A stretch of DNA of 64,000 nucleotides, taken from assembly GCF_000576555.1 (NCBI RefSeq), contig NZ_CP007145.1:186001-250000 (forward strand). The letters run 5' to 3'. A program made the translations under genes and the position numbers. Of this stretch, positions 36,175 to 44,296 are shown in pieces; the stretch's first letter is position 1, and every line of letters begins with the position of its first letter. Under the pieces are notes generated by a model. The model was not told the DNA's origin, searched no databases, and worked only from the letters and a program-made list of their open reading frames with translations. The DNA comes from Hymenobacter swuensis DY53 (lineage in GTDB: Bacteria > Bacteroidota > Bacteroidia > Cytophagales > Hymenobacteraceae).

Positions 36175-37093
36175 AAACTACTACCACAGTGAGGTAAAGG
36201 AAATTATGCTCACCAAGCCCAGCTGGATATTGAAGTGGGGCAACGTCATTATTTTGGCGTTATTACTGCTGGTATTTGCGTTTGCGGCCTTCTTCACCTA
36301 CCCCGAGTCGCTGACTACCCCCATCACCCTCACGGCAGTACGGCCGGTGGAAGTGCTGAAGCCCCGGCCCGTGAACTGGGGCATTCAGGCCGTACTGGTG
36401 AAGGAGGGGGCCACGGTTACGCCCGGCACCCCGCTGGTTGCCTGGTACGATGCCGGACAGGCCGACTACCGGGAGGTGCTTCGGCTGGAAAAGCTATTGC
36501 GCGATTATGCTGCCCGGCCGCCGTTACCCGCTGGCACCACCCCAAGCCAAGGACTACTGCGCCGTTTTTTCAGAGTTGATACCCTGAAGCTGGGCACCCT
36601 GCGCGGCACGTACCGGATGCTCAACCAGCAGTTGCTGAAGCAGCACGATATTCCCGCCAGCCACATCACGCAGGGCCTGCGCCAGGTGGCCGCTTGGAAA
36701 GCAGAATGTATATCGTTGGCGCGCAGCACAGGACAGGCCCGCATCAACTACAGCCTGCCCCAAACAGCCACGCCGGTAGCGGCTACCCAACCCATCCTGT
36801 ACGTGCAGCCCCCGGCCGCCGAGTACGTGGCGCATGGCTACATCACTGATGCGCAGTATCCCACCGTAACTGCTGGCCAGAAGGTGTTTGTGACGGTGGC
36901 CGAGCTGGGTGGGACCCGCATTGCGGGGCGGGTGTTGGGCGTGGCTCCACTGGCCGAGAACAGCCGCCATAAAGTGTTTATTTGTCTGCTGCCCACTGAG
37001 AGGACGGTGCTGAACGCCACGTTTTCCGGCACGGCCCGCATTGTGCTGCATAACCGGCCGCTGCTGGAAAAATTTCTGTCCATCAAGAGCTGA
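36164..37093 (+). CDS. HlyD-type adaptor for the RiPP exporter
   Basis: 309-aa membrane-fusion protein: one transmembrane helix (about 28-47) followed by a beta-rich domain with the lipoyl half PVNWGIQAVLVKEGATVTPGTPL, a short helical hairpin (about 105-180) and a C-terminal barrel with an AGQKVFVTV strand. The start codon lies within the end of lanB (11-nt overlap), so they are translationally coupled. It should bridge the C39 ABC exporter to an outer-membrane duct. The hairpin is short compared with EmrA-type adaptors. No TolC gene lies in this locus; the one at 3318 or the TonB-type receptor could serve. Confidence 0.85.
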   Translation: MPSENYYHSEVKEIMLTKPSWILKWGNVIILALLLLVFAFAAFFTYPESLTTPITLTAVRPVEVLKPRPVNWGIQAVLVKEGATVTPGTPLVAWYDAGQADYREVLRLEKLLRDYAARPPLPAGTTPSQGLLRRFFRVDTLKLGTLRGTYRMLNQQLLKQHDIPASHITQGLRQVAAWKAECISLARSTGQARINYSLPQTATPVAATQPILYVQPPAAEYVAHGYITDAQYPTVTAGQKVFVTVAELGGTRIAGRVLGVAPLAENSRHKVFICLLPTERTVLNATFSGTARIVLHNRPLLEKFLSIKS

Positions 37094-37101
37094 CCTCCCT
37101 A

Positions 37102-37167
37102 CCCAAAAAACCGGCGGCCCGGCACCCACGCTTTGGAAGGTGGGTGCCGGGCCGCCGGTTTTTTGGG
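37102..37167. terminator. Very long perfect terminator hairpin
   Basis: 28-bp perfect stem, arms 37102-37129 and 37140-37167, 10-nt loop, with A and T runs inside the arms so it works in both directions. It separates the lanB-hlyD unit from the convergent response-regulator gene. Confidence 0.93.
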
Positions 37168-37183
37168 TGGCACAAGCTGCGGA

Positions 37184-37561
37184 TTACTGCTCAAGCAACG
37201 CCAGAGCCTGCGTGACTACCTGCTCGAACATCGGATACGTGAACGGCTTGGTCAGCACTTTTGAATAGCGTATTCCCAGGCTCTGAACAAAGGATTCGGG
37301 GTACGCTGTGGTGATGATGATGCTCTGAAATTGATCCGCGTTTATGCGCACTCCGTCGCCAATGCGGTAGGAGTCATTGGGCTTATCCAGTAAATCCAGG
37401 AAGACCAGATCTACCGGGGGAGTCTGTTGCTCATCTACCGTATCGGATAAAGATTCGATGCACCATGTCAGGCGCAGTTGGCTGTAGCGTTGCACATACT
37501 TGGTAATAAGTGCGCGGGCTAATTCTTCGTCTTCTACTATTCCACAAGTGAAAATACGCAT
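37184..37561 (-). CDS. Single-domain response regulator
   Basis: 125-aa stand-alone receiver (CheY-like) protein. It has an acidic pocket in GIVEDEEL, phospho-acceptor Asp in LVFLDLLD (about 54), Thr in IITTAY and Lys in LTKPFTY. There is no output domain. It sits convergent to the lanB-hlyD unit and directly downstream (same strand) of the 47-aa peptide gene, so it belongs to the RiPP locus by position. It may compete with the LytTR regulator for phosphate from the LytS-type kinase, or act by protein binding. Confidence 0.88.
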   Translation of the reverse strand: MRIFTCGIVEDEELARALITKYVQRYSQLRLTWCIESLSDTVDEQQTPPVDLVFLDLLDKPNDSYRIGDGVRINADQFQSIIITTAYPESFVQSLGIRYSKVLTKPFTYPMFEQVVTQALALLEQ

Positions 37562-37612
37562 AAGTAAGGGGCAATTAGGTGCTGCTGTAGGGGGAGGCGG
37601 CGAAACTTATAG

Positions 37613-37665
37613 AGCGCAAAAAAAGGCTGTTTGGAGTTGCTTCCGGAGCAACCCCAAACAGCCTT
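37613..37665 (-). terminator. Terminator of the 47-aa peptide gene
   Basis: Stem AAGGCTGTTTGG (37623-37634) / CCAAACAGCCTT (37654-37665) with an inner GTTGC/GCAAC pairing. On the minus strand it is followed by a run of T then GCGC. It starts 38 nt after the stop of the peptide at 37703-37846. Confidence 0.85.
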
Positions 37666-37702
37666 GACGAGCAATTCTGAAAAGAATAGTTCGGGGAAGC
37701 AA

Positions 37703-37846
37703 CTATACCGCGCGGCTGGTGCAGAGCGGAGTGGAAGTCAGGATGTCTTCGGTAACGAACAGCAGGCTGGCGCCGGCGGTAGAAAGATTCGTAACGGTTT
37801 CTTTTTTGATGTGGAGTTTCTGGGTAGGAGCAGTAAGCGTTTTCAT
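37703..37846 (-). CDS. 47-aa peptide, candidate lanthipeptide precursor with nisin-like ring A
   Basis: A short gene from ATG 37846 to TAG 37703. Residues 10-22 (KLHIKKETVTNLS) match the leader pattern of Bacteroidota class I precursors, such as LDKETVAKLN in precursors 1 and 2. There is no GG site. The C-terminus ILTSTPLCTSRAV contains S-x-x-x-C next to Thr residues, closely resembling the ring-A region of nisin (ITSISLCT). With one Cys it could form a single lanthionine ring. A rho-independent terminator follows, supporting a real gene. Its location, 140 nt upstream of the single-domain regulator, ties it to the locus. A role as product or signal is inferred. Confidence 0.7.
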   Translation of the reverse strand: MKTLTAPTQKLHIKKETVTNLSTAGASLLFVTEDILTSTPLCTSRAV

Positions 37847-38140
37847 TAGGCAGTAGTTTATGTGAGATGGATGATCAAATGAAGTAAAAGAGCGCTTTGG
37901 TTACCCTATAAATTCGACAAACAGAGAAAACCCTTCGACCATCTGCAAAAGATGGACATATGTACTGAATTTCCCCGGTGGCCAGTAACTATAGCGGCTG
38001 TATAACCGGTGTATACAGCTTGTGGGAGCCTGGCAGAAAGGCCGCCAGGAAAGTAGCCGGAATACGGGCAGAATGCCGGTGTGCTACGCCTGCAGCTTCC
38101 TGCTACCAACGCGGCCCTGGCTTTTGCCGTACCTTCGGAT
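37847..38140. other. Intergenic space, promoter region
   Basis: 294 bp between the 47-aa peptide start and the DUF72 gene. AT-rich next to the peptide start. No further gene or repeat supported. Confidence 0.4.
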
Positions 38141-39055
38141 ATGGATTTTGGCCGCCTTTCCGACCTGCGCTACGTTAATTTTCGCCTGCCCGCCGACCAC
38201 CCCGAAACGGCGGCCGTACTAGCCCGCGCCCTGCCCACGCAACCCGCGCCACCGGCCGTGTACGTGGGTTGCCCCATCTGGACCAACAAGGCCTGGGTAG
38301 GCAGCTATTTTCCGCTCGGTGTCCGGGAAACGGAGTATCTGCACCATTACGGCCGGCAGTTCAACAGCATCGAGCTGAACACGACGCATTACCGCATTCC
38401 GGATGCGCCCACTGTGCGCAAGTGGCGCGAAGCAGTGCCGGTTACGTTCCGTTTCTGCCCCAAAATCCCGCAGGTTATCAGCCACGACCGGGCCCTGTAC
38501 AACGCCGATGACCTGACGACCAGCTTCTGCCGTGCCATCGAGGGACTGGGGCCGACGCTGGGGCACGCGTTTCTGCAGCTGCCGCCCACCTTCGGGCCGG
38601 AGCACTTACCTCGCCTGGAACGGTACCTGCTCGATTTTCCGGCCTACGTGCCGCTGGCCGTGGAACTGCGCCATCCGGCCTGGTTTTCCGACGCGGGGCT
38701 GCTGTCCTCGGTGACGGCTATGCTGGAGGCACTGAATAAGCCGCTGGTGCTGAGTGACGTGGCCGGCCGCCGCGACGTGCTGCACATGCGCCTGACTACC
38801 CCCGTGACCTTCATCCGCATCAATGGCCACGGCTTGGTAGATTCCGACTTCCGGCGTGCCGACGATTGGGCCGCCTGCATAGCCGGGTGGCTGGAGGCGG
38901 GTCTGCACACGGCGTACGTGTTCATCCACCAGAAAGACATCATGCATTCGCCCATCTGGGCAGAGCATTTTCTGCGCCGGCTGCACGAGCTGACGGGTAT
39001 GGCGGTGGTACCGCCCCGCGTTATTCCGCAACCGGTGCAGGGTAGACTGTTTTAA
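38141..39055 (+). CDS. DUF72 (YecE-like) protein
   Basis: 304 residues from ATG 38141; an in-frame upstream Met at 38081 adds 20 residues without family similarity. The family blocks are clear: YVGCPIWTNKAWVGSYFP, HYGRQFNSIELNTTHYRIP, TFRFCPKIPQVISHDR, FLQLPPTFGPE and VELRHPAWF. DUF72 proteins form a TIM-barrel of unknown reaction, found across bacteria. The gene stands alone after the RiPP locus. Its N-terminal 35 residues before the barrel are somewhat longer than usual. Confidence 0.9.
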   Translation: MDFGRLSDLRYVNFRLPADHPETAAVLARALPTQPAPPAVYVGCPIWTNKAWVGSYFPLGVRETEYLHHYGRQFNSIELNTTHYRIPDAPTVRKWREAVPVTFRFCPKIPQVISHDRALYNADDLTTSFCRAIEGLGPTLGHAFLQLPPTFGPEHLPRLERYLLDFPAYVPLAVELRHPAWFSDAGLLSSVTAMLEALNKPLVLSDVAGRRDVLHMRLTTPVTFIRINGHGLVDSDFRRADDWAACIAGWLEAGLHTAYVFIHQKDIMHSPIWAEHFLRRLHELTGMAVVPPRVIPQPVQGRLF

Positions 39056-39142
39056 CGCACCTAAGCAGGTAGTCTCAGGTAGTCTGCTACTGCCGCGCAG
39101 TTTATGCGGTGGGGGGAGCTACCTGCTTGAGTGAAAGACTTG

Positions 39143-39815
39143 TTAGCGGGTAAGACGGCTGCCGAGGCTGAATTTAATCCCAATTTCTGGCGCCAAGCCG
39201 AAACGGGCAGGCTGTTTGCCGGTGCCATAATAGGTGTAGTACTTGTACCCAGGCTCCCGACCAATACCAACCCCAACATATGCTTCAAACCAGCCATACT
39301 TGCCAATGCGGCGCTGTATGCCCCACAATAAGGTAAGGGTGGAATGCTGATAGGGCCGGTAGTCGTTGTGGCTGAAGGCGGAAGTAGACTGCAGCGCCAG
39401 ATAGTTGCCCACGAACGGCCCGGTAGCCCGGCCTTTCTGTCGGCGCTATATCTTGGTTGTAATAATATTTCACGCCCACATCAAAACCATAATCCCCGAT
39501 AATGGATTCCCGGCTGTCGTTGAAGTAGCGTTGCCGTCTTCCCACTCTAAAACCACTGAACCCATTGGCGTACAGGGAAAAGGTCGGTGTGAGGTGATGC
39601 TCAACCCCCAGTGCCAACGGAAGCGCAAGGCCATAGTAGCCGCTGGAAAGCCCCCGGGTGAAACCCGTGCCGAGTTTGAGCAACGTGCCCGCCCTAGGCC
39701 GGGCCGCAGGCGTGGCCACTGAGTCGGGAGTGGTTTGGGCTATTGTGAACTGGGGGGCCAGTAAGGCGGCAAGAAACGACAGGCCAACTGGAGCCGCTAA
39801 AGACAGAATGCGCAT
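39143..39815 (-). pseudogene. Outer-membrane protein gene broken by a frameshift
   Basis: From ATG 39815 the frame encodes a signal peptide (FTIAQ, about residue 27) and barrel-like strands up to NQDIAPTE. It then switches to a frame without barrel character and ends at 39285. A second frame, overlapping from about 39437 and ending at TAA 39143, continues the barrel (GPFVGNYLALQS ... GIKFSLGSRL). One extra base (or two missing) near 39437 joins them to a protein of about 224 residues. Either a true pseudogene or a sequencing error. It resembles small porin-like outer-membrane proteins. Confidence 0.75.
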
Positions 39816-39976
39816 AGAAATAAGAAAAGAGGTAGAAATTCAGGTTCAGGATATTGAACCAGGAAGGAAGGTTGCGTACCGGAGCACGAAAAGCAGAAAA
39901 AAAACGAGTCGGCCCAACCGGAGGCAGGCAAATCCAGTACCTTGCCAACGCCCCTGACGGCGCGTTTTCTGCCCTT

Positions 39977-42079
39977 ATGAAAGTGAATTTTTCCTCCCTG
40001 CTCTTCTCCCTGTTACTGGGAGCCGGCAGCCTCCTGCCTCTCCGGGCACAGGTGCTACCCACGGCTGCCGAAACCCGCTGTCTGCTGCTTCCGCTCGACC
40101 CCGCCGCCCGGCTGGACCAGGCCTCCCGAATTGTGGAAGGTGAAGTGCTGGATGCCAGTAGCTTCCGGGGAACCAATGGTCGCATCTTCACTCGTCACCG
40201 CCTGCGGGTGTTCAAGCAGCTAAAAGGCCCGGCCACTACTGAGTTGATGGTACTGACGGAAGGCGGTACGCTGGGGCTGGAACGACAGGAGTTGACCAAT
40301 ACACTCCGTCTGGCACCCGGTGAGCAGGGCCTCTTCTTTCTGGAGCCAGTCCGGTTTGCCGGCGTGGCGGCTGGTGCCGGGTGGCAGGCATATGGTAGTG
40401 AGCAGGGCTTTATCCGGTATGAACTGAACACTGCCACAGCCATTGAGCCGTTCCGGCAGTATCCGCAGCTGGACGCGGCATTTTATCAGACCGTTGGCGG
40501 GGCAACTCCGCGCCTGATGCAGGTAAATCCGGCGCTGGATGCGGCCCTGCTGCGCCGGGCGCAGCCACCGATGGCTGCTAAGGGCCAGGCCCCCGTCATT
40601 ACTACCCTAACTCCGGCCAGCCTCACGGCCGGTACCAATGCCATCCTGACTATTACCGGCTCGGGCTTTGGGGCCAGCCGGGGCACGGGCAGCGTGGAGT
40701 TTCGCAATGCCGATGATGGCGGCGCCTCGTACACCAAAGTCAACGACGACGACTACATCAGCTGGACGGATACGCGCATTCAGGTGCGGGTACCCTCGCT
40801 GAGTGCCAGCCGCAACCCCGCCGGTACCGGTACCGTGCGCGTTACCACGGCGGAGCAGGTGCCAGCGGTGAGCCCCGGAATAGTGACTATCGTGTTTGCC
40901 GCTGCCAATGTGCTGGATACCAATACCGGGCAGCGAACCGTGCCCGGGCACCGCAATTTTGATGGAGCCGGTGGGGTTACGTTCCGGTTTGATGCGAGCT
41001 TTGCCAGTAATGTGGCCGCCTCGGCAGCGTGGCAGCGGGCCCTGGCTACCTGGCGCTGCCAGACCGGCATCAACTGGAGCGTAGGCACTACCCGCACCAA
41101 AACCGGCGTGGCCGACGACGGGGAAAACTCCGTGGGGTTCGATAGTGGTCCGGAGCTGCCGACGGGCGTTTTAGGCCGTACCACCAGCTACTACCGGGGC
41201 TGCTATCTGGCCAATGGCATAGTGGTGTTCTACGTGCAGGAAATTGATACCCAGTTCGATGATGCTACTAACTGGCAGTTTGGGCCGGCCAGCCCTACGG
41301 CGGTGCAGCTTGATTTTGAGACGGTAGCGGTTCATGAGCTGGGCCACGCGCAGCAACTCTCGCACCTGATTCTGCCCACGGCCGTGATGCACTACGCCAT
41401 TGCCAGGGGGCAGCGCAGCCGCACCCTGGCCGCCGGCAGTGATATTGCCGGGGGCCGCTACGTGTTGCGCACCCGTAGCTTTCAGCCCGCCGCCTGCGGC
41501 CCGGCCCCGATGCTGCCTGCCCCGCTTACCGGGCAGCTGGCCACCTACGCGGCCGGAAGCGGTACCACCGTTCAATGGACCACCCGCGACGAATGCTACC
41601 TGAACAGTTTTGTGGTGGAGCGGGCCCCGGCCGATACTACGGCAGGCTGGCAGCCGGTAGCTACCGTGGCGGCCGGCGCAACGTCCGGGCAGTATCGTTT
41701 CGTGGATGCTCAGCCGCTGCCAGGCCTCAGTTACTACCGCCTCCGCCTGCGCCGTCCCGATAATTCCCTGGATACGGCCATGCCCATCGGGGTGACCGAT
41801 GATGCCTCGGCCCTGAACTCTTTACAGGTGTTTCCGAACCCTTTCCAGACCGGCGAACCGCTGAATCTGCAGTACGTGGGCGGTTCTGCGACCGGTAGTC
41901 TGGTGGTGCGCTTCTATGATGCCGTGGGCCGCTACCTGGGCGGCTCCCGCCTCGATTACCTGCCGGGCCTGAACCAGTTCCAGGTAACGCCCCCAGTCCT
42001 ACGCGCCGGCTACTACCTCATTCGCTGGAATGACACCAACGGCCGCAACGGCACAGTGCCGCTGGCGGTGAGTGAGTGA
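39977..42079 (+). CDS. Secreted matrixin-like metalloprotease, type IX cargo
   Basis: 700 residues from ATG 39977, which gives a signal peptide (LRAQ, about 24); an in-frame upstream start reads into the neighbouring gene. An N-terminal domain is followed by an IPT/TIG domain (about 205-300, PVITTLTPASLTAGT). The catalytic domain has a metzincin-type helix HELGHAQQLSH at 453-463 and a Met-turn-like AVMHYAI. The usual Gly of HExxHxxGxxH is Gln. Then come a fibronectin-like segment and a C-terminal type IX secretion sorting domain (LQVFPNPF onward, last 80 residues). Likely secreted or surface-bound. Confidence 0.85.
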   Translation: MKVNFSSLLFSLLLGAGSLLPLRAQVLPTAAETRCLLLPLDPAARLDQASRIVEGEVLDASSFRGTNGRIFTRHRLRVFKQLKGPATTELMVLTEGGTLGLERQELTNTLRLAPGEQGLFFLEPVRFAGVAAGAGWQAYGSEQGFIRYELNTATAIEPFRQYPQLDAAFYQTVGGATPRLMQVNPALDAALLRRAQPPMAAKGQAPVITTLTPASLTAGTNAILTITGSGFGASRGTGSVEFRNADDGGASYTKVNDDDYISWTDTRIQVRVPSLSASRNPAGTGTVRVTTAEQVPAVSPGIVTIVFAAANVLDTNTGQRTVPGHRNFDGAGGVTFRFDASFASNVAASAAWQRALATWRCQTGINWSVGTTRTKTGVADDGENSVGFDSGPELPTGVLGRTTSYYRGCYLANGIVVFYVQEIDTQFDDATNWQFGPASPTAVQLDFETVAVHELGHAQQLSHLILPTAVMHYAIARGQRSRTLAAGSDIAGGRYVLRTRSFQPAACGPAPMLPAPLTGQLATYAAGSGTTVQWTTRDECYLNSFVVERAPADTTAGWQPVATVAAGATSGQYRFVDAQPLPGLSYYRLRLRRPDNSLDTAMPIGVTDDASALNSLQVFPNPFQTGEPLNLQYVGGSATGSLVVRFYDAVGRYLGGSRLDYLPGLNQFQVTPPVLRAGYYLIRWNDTNGRNGTVPLAVSE

Positions 42080-42161
42080 GTGAGTGAGATGTCATTGCTA
42101 GGGCGAAGCACCCGAAGGACAGCACAGCTAATCCGTCCTTTCCAATTCTCAAAGCCCTGAA

Positions 42162-42209
42162 AAGCAGAAAGCCCCTGACGTCCGTGTTGGCGTTGGGGGC
42201 TTTCTGCTT
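42162..42209. terminator. Bidirectional terminator
   Basis: 14-bp stem AAGCAGAAAGCCCC (42162-42175) / GGGGCTTTCTGCTT (42196-42209) between the convergent protease and ketoacyl synthase genes. Confidence 0.82.
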
Positions 42210-42290
42210 ATCTACTATTTACGCCTCGAAAAGAAAGGATTAGTGTGCTGTCTCGAGTGCCTCGTGCTGCTCGTTCGCCATAACAACCAC

Positions 42291-43283
42291 TCACCGCGTC
42301 AGGAGCATGGCCCCGTAGGAGTAGCCGCCCCCGAATACGGTGACGATAATGTGGTTGCCGGGCTGCAGCAGCGGCCATGTATCGGCCAGGGCAATGGCGG
42401 CGCCGGCGCAACCGGTGTTACCCAGTTCCTCGATGTTGGAAACGGCGCGCTCCTCGGGCAGGCCCAGCTGCTGCAGCACGTTTTTGGTGATGCGCAGATT
42501 GGCTTGGTGCGGAATCAGATACGTCACGTCGGCCACGCTCAGGTTGTTCTGCTCCAGAATCTGCTGAGTGACGCGCGTCATGTAGGTGCAGGCGTGGATG
42601 AACACGTCTTTGCCGAAGGGCATTACAATGCCGCGCTCCACGGGTTTCAACGTTACGGCCTGGTCGGCCTTGCCGATATTGCCGGCCCCGCCCGTCCGGA
42701 TTGCCTGAACGTGCAGGTCGGCAGGCGCCAGGCGCTCCTTGGACAGCAGCAGCACCGCCGCGCCGTCGCCCCACAGGTGCCCGGCCACCGTGTCGAAGTC
42801 GTTGTTGTAGGCCGTGTTATGTTCGCTCACAACCACCAGCGCCCGTTGGGCTTTGCCCATGGCAAAGTAGCCCTCCACAATTTCCACCGCGTTCAGCAGC
42901 GAAGAGCAGGCCGAGGAAATGCTCACCACCGGAATGTCCGACACGTTCAGCTCGCGCTGCACGGCGTGCGCCACGGTGTAAATGGTATCGTGTGGGGTGT
43001 AGGTGCCACCCACAATCAGGTCGATATCGGCCGCCGGAAAAGCCGGAGCCTGTGCCAGCGCACGGCGGGTGGCTTCTAGGGCCATCGTGTTCGTATTCTC
43101 GTCAGGAGCCGCCTTGCGGCGGGCCCGGATGCCGGTACGCTCCGTTATCCACTCGTTCGAAAGGCCGTTAAGGCGAGTGAAATGTTCGTTGGTAATGATT
43201 TCGGCGGGCAGGTAAGCCGCCACCTGATGAATGTACACGGAGCGAAAAGGAGAATAAGGCGCGAAGCGGAAGTGAGGCCGCAA
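42291..43283 (-). CDS. 3-oxoacyl-ACP synthase III (FabH-like)
   Basis: 330-aa thiolase-fold condensing enzyme. Catalytic residues are present: Cys in SISSACSS (about 117), His in LIPHQANLRI (about 255) and Asn in LGNTGCAGAA (about 285). The family's usual second signature NTSAAS is NTGCAG here. N-terminal WITERTGIRAR is diagnostic. FabH enzymes start fatty acid synthesis from an acyl-CoA and malonyl-ACP; the divergent NTGCAG loop and the solitary location suggest a secondary paralogue rather than the housekeeping copy. A GTG at 43238 (VYIHQVAAYLP) is an alternative start that fits family length. Confidence 0.92.
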   Translation of the reverse strand: MRPHFRFAPYSPFRSVYIHQVAAYLPAEIITNEHFTRLNGLSNEWITERTGIRARRKAAPDENTNTMALEATRRALAQAPAFPAADIDLIVGGTYTPHDTIYTVAHAVQRELNVSDIPVVSISSACSSLLNAVEIVEGYFAMGKAQRALVVVSEHNTAYNNDFDTVAGHLWGDGAAVLLLSKERLAPADLHVQAIRTGGAGNIGKADQAVTLKPVERGIVMPFGKDVFIHACTYMTRVTQQILEQNNLSVADVTYLIPHQANLRITKNVLQQLGLPEERAVSNIEELGNTGCAGAAIALADTWPLLQPGNHIIVTVFGGGYSYGAMLLTR

Positions 43284-43398
43284 GGTACGGCGTTCGAAAC
43301 AAGTTGCCGGCTATTCCGGCCGGGGCCCGTACTTTGCACCGGTGCCGTTCGTTGAACACGGACCTCAGGGCTGGGTTCAACGGCCTACTTACAACATT

Positions 43399-43980
43399 AT
43401 GATGTTCCTTAATTCGCTTCGTGCGGGGTGGCTCCTGGCGGCCCTGCTGGGGGCCGGAGCCGTGCTGGCTCCGGCCGTACATGCCCAGAAATACCACACC
43501 GCCGCCGGCCTGCGGCTCGGCAAAAACAACTACGGCCTTACGGTACAACAGAAAATCTTTGAGAAAACGACCCTCGAAGGCCTCGGTTTGGTAGGATCCC
43601 GCGAAGTAAGCGCCACGCTGCTGGCCGAGCGGCACTTTGGCATCCTGGGCCCCAGCCTCAATTACTACTTCGGGGCGGGCGGCCACCTGGGCCGCAACAA
43701 GGACACGGGCGGCTTCGGGGGCTTCGATGCGCTGGCAGGAGTGGAGTACAAGGTGGCCTTTGTTCCCATCGTACTCAGCCTCGACTTCAAGCCCACCGTG
43801 GAAATCAACTCCGACGACTGGGCCCGCTTCCCTACGGCCGTCTCTATCCGCTACGTTATCATAAAAGACAAATCGAGCATTTTCGATGGCGTATTCGGCG
43901 GCGACAAAAAGAAGAAGTCGAAATCAAAGTCGAAGTCCAAAGCGAAAAGCGGCAGCGGGCGTGGCCTGTTCGATTTCTAA
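43399..43980 (+). CDS. Exported beta-rich protein with Lys-Ser tail
   Basis: 193 residues from ATG 43399 (a second ATG follows immediately). Signal peptide cleaved near VHAQ (about 30). The middle resembles a small outer-membrane barrel: alternating strands such as HTAAGLRLG, LNYYFGAGGHLG and TAVSIRYVI. It ends with an unusual basic tail, KKKKSKSKSKSKAKSGSG then RGLFDF, from about residue 170. The barrel resembles OmpX-like proteins of Bacteroidota; the tail may face the periplasm and bind peptidoglycan or LPS. No family assigned. Confidence 0.78.
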   Translation: MMFLNSLRAGWLLAALLGAGAVLAPAVHAQKYHTAAGLRLGKNNYGLTVQQKIFEKTTLEGLGLVGSREVSATLLAERHFGILGPSLNYYFGAGGHLGRNKDTGGFGGFDALAGVEYKVAFVPIVLSLDFKPTVEINSDDWARFPTAVSIRYVIIKDKSSIFDGVFGGDKKKKSKSKSKSKAKSGSGRGLFDF

Positions 43981-44296
43981 CTTCAGCGGCTGATTGCAGG
44001 GCTAAAGCCGCCACTATGTAACTCCTGAGAACCTCCGGTAAGTAGCTCGCCAGCTACCGACCGGAGGTTCTCGGCGTTTAGAGTGGAGGTGACAGGGGTT
44101 TTTGTGTATGCAAGTTGCTGAACGATAAGTGTTTTTGAAATTAATGAGGTCTTGAGGGCTTGCAAATGAATAGGAATAGTGAAATTCATCTTGTTTAATT
44201 AATGCAATTAAAAATGAATAACTTTCAATTATAGAAATTTCATCTATCTTTAGTAGTAAGAATAGTATTGTCTTTATTACAAAAATTCCCCTAAAG
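43981..44296. other. Intergenic region with hairpin and AT-rich promoter zone
   Basis: 316 bp. A 13-bp hairpin GAGAACCTCCGGT (44027-44039) / ACCGGAGGTTCTC (44060-44072) likely ends the upstream gene although it lacks a T run. The following 200 bp are strongly AT-rich and must contain the promoter of the PA14 protein gene. Confidence 0.55.
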
